Below are positions 56,977 through 64,000 of a DNA stretch of 64,000 bases, in pieces. The DNA comes from Halichoerus grypus (lineage: Eukaryota > Chordata > Mammalia > Carnivora > Phocidae), in contig NC_135719.1 in the NCBI RefSeq assembly GCF_964656455.1, positions 6,303,163-6,367,162 on the forward strand, given 5' to 3'. Position 1 is the stretch's first letter, and every line of letters starts with the position of its first letter. Made by a program: the position numbers and the translations under genes. The notes below the pieces were generated by a model. The model had not been told where the DNA came from and ran no database searches. It saw only the letters and a list, made by a program, of their open reading frames with translations.

Positions 56977-57066
56977 TGAGAGTCATTTCTACTTTCGGTT
57001 ATCTAGCTTTATGACGGCTCTGTGGCACTCATACAGCTAGATAACCAAAGAGAGAAACGGGCCTCC
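56977..57066 (-). ncRNA. MIR9-3: microRNA miR-9-3 precursor hairpin
   Basis: On the minus strand this 90-nt segment folds into the miR-9 hairpin. The 5' arm at 57051-57029 reads UCUUUGGUUAUCUAGCUGUA followed by UGA, the exact miR-9-5p; the 3' arm at 57012-56991 is the exact miR-9-3p (starts AUAAAGCUAGAUAACC). The terminal loop GUGCCACAGAGCCGUC identifies the -3 paralogue rather than -1 or -2. Compared with the human precursor as I remember it, there is one difference, in the basal 3' stem near 56982. miR-9 is a nervous-system microRNA that acts in Argonaute complexes and represses REST, HES1, TLX and FOXG1-type targets in neural progenitors. It sits at the left edge of a CpG island, with a CRE and CCAAT box about 400 bp upstream. 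There is no sign of decay. Confidence 0.98.
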
Positions 57067-57457
57067 CTTCGCCACCGCCGCTGCCGCGCCGTGGGCCCCA
57101 CGTGCCGCTGCCCTCTGGGCGCGGGAACCGGAGCGGGCACCGCTCCCGGAGCCCCAGGCGCACGCGGAGAGCCAGAGGGGACCGACAGACACACAGACAC
57201 ACTGACTCCCGCAGCTGAAGCAGGCAGCCCCCGCCCAGTGCCCTCCCTCTCTCCCTCCTTCGCCCTCCTAGCGCGTCCCTCCCCGGCTCCCCGTTCTGCG
57301 CGTCCGGGCACCGGCGCCGGCAGCCCGCTCCGACGGCGTCCCGGGGCGCACTGAGGACACCCGCGCGCTGCGCTTCGGCAGCCCCGGGCGCCGCGGCCGC
57401 CCCCAGCGCACTGGACCGCCAGCCCTCCTCTCGCACGCTAATCGCCCCGCGGGGAAG

Positions 57458-57465
57458 TGACGTCA
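57458..57465. promoter_or_regulatory. palindromic CRE upstream of miR-9-3
   Basis: Perfect TGACGTCA, 392 bp upstream of the hairpin on the minus strand and 14 bp from a CCAAT box. CRE plus CCAAT close together in a CpG island is a standard core-promoter arrangement. Confidence 0.6.
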
Positions 57466-57478
57466 GTCCGGGGATCGG

Positions 57479-57483
57479 CCAAT
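57479..57483 (+). promoter_or_regulatory. CCAAT box (NF-Y type)
   Basis: GGCCAATCA context, a good NF-Y site, 14 bp right of the CRE. CCAAT boxes work in either orientation, so it fits transcription towards miR-9-3 (minus) or away from it (plus). Confidence 0.5.
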
Positions 57484-57862
57484 CACAGGCTCTCATTCAA
57501 ATCCCAGCCCCCTTCCCGCGCTCCGCACCACCCAGCCTTACAATGGCCTCGGCGTTCACGGCCTTCCTTCCCCGAGGCCGAGAGAGCGCCTACACTGCCG
57601 TCAAAAGCGTTAGGGCTGCGCTCCTGGGTGCGCACCGTCTGGCCTTTCCCCCAAACTCCTCTGCCTTCCCCGAGTCCCAGGGAGCCTGGCAGCCACCGCG
57701 AACCGTCAGAGTTAGGGAGCTCCGGTGATGAGGTCTGGGGACACACGTGGTGGGGCGTGGTAAAGGTCTCTCCAGGGCGGCCAAGTGCGCACTTAGGAGG
57801 CCTAGAGCCGTGGGTAGGTGCCGGTTCACCCTTAACTTTCCTCTTCTTCTCCCCACGCCCAG

Positions 57863-58270
57863 CACCTTCCAGCACGGAAACTGAGAGTGGAGGGAGGAAC
57901 TAAGCGCGAGGGTCAGCGTCCCACCCATAGTGTTCCAGAGCTATGTTACACTCGGGCCTGGCCCTGGTGCCCAGTACCAGGCTGCTGGGTCCCTCCTCTC
58001 TTGAAGCGTCTAGGAATGTACAACCGATTGTGTCCGGCCGCTTGGAGAGGTCCTAGGCCCGAACTAGGCTGCTGATTAAATTCATGTTCCACCAAAAAAT
58101 GAAAACACAAAGCCGTGCCTCAGCCCTCCTCCTAGGGCTCTCAGCACACATCTGACCTACTCACAGCAAGTGGGTCAACAGGGAAAAGGGGCTGCCACGC
58201 TGGATCTCCCCGAATCACCCCCAACTGAGCCTGACAGCAGACCTGGAGGCCCCATTGCAGCCTTCCAGAG
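57863..58270 (+). ncRNA. candidate 408-nt exon of a divergent plus-strand transcript
   Basis: A nearly uninterrupted pyrimidine tract from 57832 ends in CCACGCCCAG with exon start at 57863, preceded by a branch-like CTTAAC. The donor CCAGAG|GTGAGTGG ends the exon at 58270. A nested acceptor (CCCTCCTCCTAG, exon start 58136) would give a 135-nt version. The exon points away from miR-9-3 and begins 400 bp to the right of the CRE/CCAAT pair at 57458-57483, as expected for the divergent partner of a bidirectional CpG-island promoter. No protein is recognised in it. Confidence 0.4.
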
Positions 58271-61200
58271 GTGAGTGGCCCATGCGTGCAGCTGCTTCTT
58301 GCTCACCCAGGCCATCACCCGCTTCCTCCTTACTGCTGTGGCTACCCTTCAGCCTTGGGTGCTGGGATTCACCTTCCCCTGCCAGTCATCCTCAGGATGC
58401 ACAAGATTAAATATGAAAAAAAATGTGATTCTTTGCTCTCAGATGCCCCCAGAAAAATATTCAGTCCAAGACATAATGGAGAGATTCGGAAGCAAAACAG
58501 GCAGGTGAATTTCCAGCTTTGGGTGGTCCAATACACACGGGTTTTTTCCGCCCAGGGACTCCTAGTGCTGACATCCGTGAGGACCACCATGAGGTTGGGC
58601 AGAGGTACTATGAGGGTACATTTTAGGAGGGCCTGGGGCACTGAACCACTCTGAGCCAGGCAAATCCCTGCAGAATGGGTTCCAATGAAGAGAGCAAAAG
58701 AGGATGGTCTGGAAAGGATTTCATGATTTTTTCTAAACATCCTTTTCTCTCCTATTTTTCCCTAAAAATGACACATCTCCATTTTGTCAATTTCCTGATT
58801 TTGTCAAGTTCCCGCTGCCCTACCACGTATCTCAGGTTTGTTCTATTTTCATCCTGACCCTAAATCCAAGGCAGCCTGCATCCCACTCCCATCCCAGCGA
58901 GCTTGTGCCAGACCAGACCTGGCATTTACATATCTCCCTCCAAATCCCATTTTGCATACACATCCCTTTTTCCGGAAGGCAAACAAGAGCCAGACAGAAC
59001 CGCAACAGTGGAGAAACAGAGAGGCTGGCGGCAGCCCTGGGAAAGGAACCACCCGAATTTGGGCCCGAGACAGTTAATTCCAAAGGATTACCATAATTGG
59101 GAGGCGCCCCTTGCTTCCCCTCCTCCTGCAGCTCCAGGAACCCGCTCTGTCTCCCCTTCTTGGTGTGTGTGGGGGCGGCCTCCAGAGCCCTAGTCCTTCT
59201 GGGCCACCCGGGGTGGGAAGGGTGGGGCTGCGGAGGCGGGAAGGGGTGGAGAAGCAAGGTTCACCTGCGGGAGAGGGAAGGGAGAGAGGGAGCAAGGGGG
59301 TAGAGAGAGCGAGGAAGGAGCCCCTCGGAGTGTGATTTAAGCAGGATGCTGCACAAAATGGCTCCTCAGCGAGGCTCACGGTAACACAGCGGCGCCAGAG
59401 GCCCGACTGGCAAGCTGAGGGCGGGTGGGGGCTCTGGGAGAAAGAATTAAAAGCCCGATTTGGATTCAATTCAAATGCGGGAGGCCACCGTCATCAGGGC
59501 CACAGGTCTGCTACCCTTTTTGGGAAACTGAGTCCCTTGGTGGGGAGCAGGTGAGGCTGGCCGGGGACTTCTGTGCTCTGCTTGAGTGGGACTGTCGTGG
59601 AATCCCTCCACCTCCACCTCCAGCACCTGGCCATCACAGCACCACTCCCATGAAGAAGGCCACGGTGAGATCCGGCCTTGAGGATGTAGGCTGCAGGGAG
59701 GATGCTGCTCTGGTGGGTCAGGACTGGCTGCAGTCTCTGTGGCCTGCTGTCTTGCCTCCACAGCTTAGCATAACTTAGGCAGGGGCCAGAAAATGGTCCA
59801 GGTTGATGCCGGGTGGAGGCACACCTCATCTGGCGCCACTAGATGAAGATGGCAGGATGCTGGGCAGGCCCATTCCAAACCAGAGTGGAGAGAACCCCAT
59901 CAGAACTGGCCCCATCACCCTCTCATCTGCACGTTCTATGCACTTTGTCCCACACCAAGCCCCTGGCCTTGGCCTACAGTCTGCAGCACAGGCCCTAAGA
60001 TCAAGGGAAAGCAGACACTGGGTCTGCCTGAGTGCTGGGTGCTGACTGCAACGCGCCAACGGAGGGTGGCCGGGCCCTGGCCACGGTGCTGAGAGCCGCC
60101 TACCAGACCTCTCTCTCCACAGCGCCATTTGCCCCAAACTTCCTCATCATCTGCCCGAACCTGAGCTCCAGGGACACCAGCAGCTACCAGGAAAAAGTAA
60201 CAGCAACCAGGGAGAGAGATCCCCAGTGGCAGGTGTCTCCTCAAGAGGAGGCTTCCCTCCTAGGCATGTCTATCAAGGGCCAGAGACTCCATTTTTCATA
60301 TTCAAACCTCCATCAAAGGGCAGAAAGGATCCTGGCCCCCCACCTCCATACCTGTATCTATAGAAATGCCCATTCCTGCTGCAGCCACATGTGTGCCCTG
60401 TACCCCTCAGATTCATACAAATGCACCCACACACACACACTTGGCCCAGATACCCATCTAGCAGCCAACCTAAGGCAGGGGCAGATAGCTTGCCCGTGCA
60501 CACACGCGTGTATATAAGCACTCTTGTACCCACTGGTGACCTCAGCTGCTTGGGGTCCAAGCTGGCTTTGGACCAAGTTCCTATTTCCTGTTAGTGGTTA
60601 CACAACTCAGTGCAGGGTCCGTGATGACCCACGGAAGTGTGCTCCCCCCCTTTCAGGACACAGTGAATTAAGGGGTTAAATGGAAGGAGAGTGGGCAGTT
60701 CTGACTCTAGCCACCAGCCTCGTGCAGGCACCCAGTATCCTGTGACTAGATTTGCCCTGATCCAGAGGCTGGGAGCCTGAGACCGATGGAGCTCCCCAAG
60801 CTCCAGTAGAGACCTGACAGTTGTCACATTTGTCTGGAACTAGCCCTCCTTTCCTGAACCCCTAGGGGCCTTAATTAGAAGACAGTATCACCAGTCACAA
60901 CCTAGGCTAGGTCCAGGGTGTCCTATCCCCACTGTTCCCTCCCTCCCTTGTTCCTCCCTCAGGCCCAAGCTTTGACTAAGCTGGTCTCCCTATTGTGTGG
61001 ATCCTGAAGTCCAGCACTGAACCAGCTCAGATGAATCCAGCTTCCTGCACCCAGGGTCCCCGGGGACTCCACACCCACTTTCATATTCATATGGTCCGCT
61101 GGGCTGTAGTGTCCTCTCTGGCTCCCACATCTGGTCTCCCTTTTCTCAGAAGCTGAGGCTCAGACATGCAGGGTGTGGGCTCTGGGGAGGCCCAGGCTGG

Positions 61201-62099
61201 GCAGAAACCCAGAAACACCCCTCCCAAAAAGCCCTGGGCACAACAGCACCCCTCCCCTGGGGTCTGCAGCGGATGGTATTGCTAATGGCAGCTCTTGCAG
61301 CTGAACCTTGCAGGTCACCCCCCCACCAGTGCCCACCTAGCCTAACCCTCTGGCCTCTGTCCCTTAATTAAAAGCCAGACCCTCAAACTCTATTCTCTCC
61401 CTCTCTACAGCTAAAGAATCTGCCTCCTCCAGGACATAGTGGGGTCAAAAAGGGGTTCCCTTTCAGCCCCAGCACTTGAATTTGTCCCCAGTCACAAGGA
61501 CTCAGACCATGTATTTCTGAATGCATGCACTACTCCCATGATCTGACCCCACAGTCTCTCCCAGCTTCGGCTACTTCCCTGCTTTTGCTGGGGGCCAGCC
61601 TGGATTCTCCCCCACCGCCTCCTCCCAGGTAGCCCCTCACCACAGCCTCAACCTTCACTGCTGCCCTCATTCTTCCCAAGCTCACTGGAGCCTGGGCTGG
61701 AGGAGGCTGCAGAGACACCCTCAAACAGATCCGAGAGGCCTGTTCTCAGGCACGGGGTGCCGGGGGCGGGGAGGGGAGGCGATGGAGGGAGTAGGGGCTG
61801 GGGGTGGGGAGGAGCAGAGCAGAAAGGCTTTCCCAACAACTTCCCATTACAGAGGGGGAAAAAACGTACCATAAATCTTGTCTAGAGTGGGTGCTGTGTG
61901 TTGCATTATTTCTTAAAATATATATTTTTTTTGGAAGCCACTTTCTGAGTTATTATTTTTTGTTAGGGAAGGGATAAGAAGAAAGAAGGGCGTCAGGGGC
62001 GGAGGTGAGGAAGGGGGCGGTCCGGAGACTCCCGGGAACCTCACTTCGGAAACATTCTTTCCTTTCTGGTAAACCTGTCTGCAGTCCCACAACTTCCAT
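58271..62099. other. unique non-coding DNA between the two CpG islands
   Basis: Holds the minus-strand acceptor at 59264 and a plus-strand acceptor (CCTCTCTCTCCACAG, exon start 60123) whose donor AAAA|GTAACA near 60197 is weak. A CA/GT-rich patch lies at 60425-60520. No SINE or LINE seen. Confidence 0.4.
59095..59264 (-). ncRNA. candidate exon start (strong acceptor) of the host transcript
   Basis: The purine-rich run at 59267-59320 on the plus strand is, on the minus strand, about 50 nt of almost pure pyrimidine ending in CCCGCAG, so an exon would begin at 59264. This is among the best 3' splice sites in the window. A second, nested acceptor (CCTCCGCAG) ends at about 59228. No convincing donor follows; TATG|GTAATCC near 59095 is weak. 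The exon may therefore end elsewhere, or may be a long terminal exon reaching miR-9-3. The first AATAAA on the minus strand past miR-9-3 is at 56037-56032. Confidence 0.35.
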
Positions 62100-62450
62100 C
62101 GGGCCCCGCGCCCCTCCCCTTTCTACACACCCAAAGTCCTCACCTCTGGACGCTTCCCACTGCCCCACGACCCTTGACCTTGGCCTTGACGATTTACTGG
62201 GGTTGTTAGGTCAGGCCTCAGAGACTCAGCCCCGCCTCCCACCCGCAGTAAGAGCGCACCCCTCACCTCGCCCGGCAGCGACGGGAAGCCCCGAGCCGCC
62301 CGAGCCGCCCAAGGGGGCCGAGCAGGGATGCCCCAGCCCCCTCTCCCAGTCCAGACCAGCTCCCTGACGCTGCCCTAGCGAGGCTACCGCCCTCGCGCCC
62401 TAGCCCCCGCTCCCCAGCCTCACTGACACACAGCAGGCAGCGGCACTTAC

Positions 62451-62650
62451 GGACCGGGAAGGGGGCCGGGGGCCCGCGAGGCAGCGGCGGGGGTGGGGCG
62501 GCTGCGGGGACAGCGGCTCCGCGGCCCCTGATGAGGCGCGGTCGCGGGCTCAGGCCCGGCTCCGGCCGCTCTCCAGGAGCCCCTGCCTCGGCGGGCGCAC
62601 GGCCGAGAGCCGCGGGAGGCGGGCACGGCAGCGGTGGTGCGGGGGCTCCT
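62451..62650 (-). ncRNA. MIR9-3HG: candidate first exon of the miR-9-3 host transcript
   Basis: Inside the 62.1-63.1 kb CpG island the minus strand has a 5' splice site CC|GTAAGTGCC, with exon end at 62451 and all six intronic consensus bases present. A palindromic CRE lies 270 bp upstream at 62721-62728. I see no TATA box, as is usual for CpG-island starts. The exon start is a guess placed between the CRE and the donor. The position, about 5.5 kb upstream of miR-9-3, agrees with the remembered human layout. The last exon bases, TCC, are weaker than CAG. Confidence 0.5.
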
Positions 62651-62720
62651 GGCGGCGCGCGGCTTCTCCGGGCTCTGAGCGGCTCCCAGCGCCGCCTTCT
62701 CGGGCGGGCACGGCCCGCAG

Positions 62721-62728
62721 TGACGTCA
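62721..62728. promoter_or_regulatory. palindromic CRE (TGACGTCA)
   Basis: A perfect 8-bp CREB/ATF palindrome inside the 62.1-63.1 kb CpG island, upstream of the candidate first exon on the minus strand. CREB control is published for the miR-9-2 paralogue; its use here is an inference. Confidence 0.6.
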
Positions 62729-63100
62729 GCGCGGCTCCCCCCGCCCCCCTCCCCTCACCCCGACCAGTGCGGAATGGAGGGGGCGGAGGCAAGCTGCGAG
62801 GGGCGCCCAGCCTCGCGCCCCGGCGCTTCCTTCCTCCCCCCCCGCGCCCCGCGTGCCTCCCAGCTTTGCCCGGGGAGTCGCGGCGCCATTCAAGCCTTCC
62901 GTTCCCCCCACCACCACCCACGCGCGCTGCCAGGCTCGTCCAGAGCCACCAACAACCTGGGAGGTGGTGGCGAACAGCGTGTTGGAAGCCTCGCAGGCAG
63001 CTCTGAGCTCAGGGATCCAGGCTGCTTCGGGGAGAATGGAGAGCTGAGGAGATGGGGGCGCCTACTCTCTGGGCTGAAAGGGGGCCTATTTTTTGCTCTA

Positions 63101-64000
63101 AGCAAGTGTTAGTTAGGCTGAGGATATCCACGCCGGATTGACCGGTCCCGGGGACCCCATGTAGGCTCGGAAGGAATATTTTAGCTAGGGGAAAGGTGTC
63201 CCTTTCGGAGCCGAGGGTACCCTCCAGGCTTGGTCCTGCTTCTCCGAGACCCAGTGCTGCCTTCCCCCTCCCCCACCCGCCCTAGGCTGTGCACCTGCAA
63301 ACTCTAAGCGCTGGGCCGACTGCGCCCCGGAGCCGCTGTCCAAATGCTGAACTCGGCCTCCTGAGAGGCTGGCTCCCGACGCCCGGCTCCCCACCGCTCC
63401 GTGTTACCCGCAGGGGAGGGCAGGGGCTTGCGGGACTTACAGCGCGAAGCTCCGGGAAACTTTGGTGCTCCAGGATGGTATAGGAAAGCTCCAGGGGAGG
63501 AGGCGAGCGGTCAAGGGGATGCGGGAGCCGAGAGGGCAGGCAGAGCAGCGCGCCTTGTCTGTCGCCCTGCCACGCCAAACCACTGTCTTCCCCGCGCGTC
63601 CCGGCCGCTCGCCCCGGGTCCCCTCCGCCTACGTGTTTCTCCCGCCGCCACAGCAGGGGAGGTCCCTCCGGCTGAACTTGTCAGCGGGTCTCACCATCCA
63701 TCACGAGCCAGCCAGACAGGCCAAGTTCACGAGCAACGCTGTTAACCCCTTGCACACCGAGCGCCTCCCACCGGAGGGAGCCGCCTCGCTGGGGCGCGCT
63801 CTCCCCGATTCCAGAGGCATCGCTTCCCAAAAGCGGTGGCCCCTACGGCTTTTTTCTTCTTCCCTACTTCCTTCTTTTCTGAGCAACTTGAGGAAAGGGC
63901 TAGAAGAGGGAAAGAGGATTTGTCTCCCCCTCAATACACACACCCCACCTCAATGCATTGCCTGACCATTTTTCCTGTCATTTTACTTATACTCTTTCGG
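63101..64000. other. right edge, unique DNA
   Basis: GC-rich to about 63850, then pyrimidine/purine-rich. No repeat. A weak minus-strand donor (GCT|GTAAGTCCC) lies near 63440. Confidence 0.4.

Larger units (their letters stand above)
56840..57480. promoter_or_regulatory. CpG island containing miR-9-3
   Basis: Dense CpG from about 56840 to 57480, with a thinner extension left to 56100. The hairpin lies within it. The right edge carries a CRE and a CCAAT box, giving a promoter-like arrangement directly upstream of the microRNA on the minus strand. Confidence 0.75.
47092..62650 (-). ncRNA. MIR9-3HG: miR-9-3 host lncRNA (minimum span supported by splice signals)
   Basis: In human, miR-9-3 lies a few kb downstream of the start of the spliced lncRNA MIR9-3HG (recalled, not searched). 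Here, 5.4 kb upstream of the hairpin, there is a CpG island with a CRE at 62721-62728 and a minus-strand 5' splice site GTAAGT at 62450-62445, matching the expected first exon. Further minus-strand signals are a strong acceptor at 59264, a candidate exon at 53910-54138 and a 75-nt exon at 47092-47166. The right boundary (start near 62.65 kb) is an estimate and the left end is unknown; the human gene is about 37 kb long, so it could continue to about 26 kb. No long conserved ORF is seen in the exons, so a non-coding primary transcript is the simplest reading. Whether miR-9-3 is intronic or exonic cannot be decided here. Confidence 0.5.
62100..63100. promoter_or_regulatory. CpG island, host-gene promoter candidate
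   Basis: Very GC- and CpG-rich DNA between AT-richer flanks; boundaries by eye. It holds the CRE at 62721-62728, GC boxes of the GGGGCGG type near 62490, and the minus-strand donor at 62450. Long ORFs run through it in several frames on both strands, as is normal for CpG islands. Confidence 0.75.

Noticed and set aside
62503..62518. GGGGACAGCGGC as an RE1 half-site in the host-gene island
   Set aside because: There is no left half-site at canonical or expanded spacing.

Overview
The window is nuclear DNA of a caniform carnivore. The evidence is at least twelve CAN-type (tRNA-Lys-derived) SINEs with the usual head, the CT-rich middle and the AATAAATAAAATCTT tail, on a background of many old mammalian MIR, L2 and L1M fragments. 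I find no protein-coding exon that I can support. The one gene identified with near certainty is the microRNA miR-9-3, on the minus strand at 56977-57066; both mature arms are intact.

From memory, human MIR9-3 lies on chromosome 15q26.1 inside the lncRNA gene MIR9-3HG (LINC00925), between POLG and RHCG. Its orientation here means the window is inverted relative to the human chromosome: the POLG side is to the right, the RHCG side to the left, and neither gene should be inside. The MIR9-3HG transcript should run right to left. Signals that fit are a CpG-island promoter with a perfect CRE near 62.7 kb, a 5' splice site at 62450, a strong 3' splice site at 59264, a candidate exon at 53910-54138 and a well-flanked 75-nt exon at 47092-47166.

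Layout. 0-15 kb: repeat-rich flank with ten SINEs, L1M-like, L2 and MIR fragments, and one unique block (7.1-8.0 kb) with an expanded-spacing REST/RE1 element. 15-26.3 kb: almost free of young repeats, with CpG-rich blocks at 16.9-17.6, 18.8-19.5, 20.0-20.6 and 25.0-26.3 kb, a palindrome-rich enhancer-like core at 23.65 kb and plus-strand splice signals. 26.3-45.7 kb: ordinary non-coding DNA with MIRs, an L1M-like 3' end, two more SINEs and a hAT-type DNA transposon whose end forms a second RE1-like site. 45.8-64 kb: four large CpG islands (45.8-47.5, 52.8-53.8, 56.8-57.5, 62.1-63.1 kb) around miR-9-3, with CRE, CCAAT, RFX, bicoid-type and octamer motifs.

Eight CpG-rich blocks without a coding gene, plus two SINE-free spans of about 23 and 25 kb, are what is expected of a developmental regulator locus under dense cis-regulatory constraint. 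Splice-site, promoter and motif calls were read by eye from consensus; none is backed by RNA or alignment.
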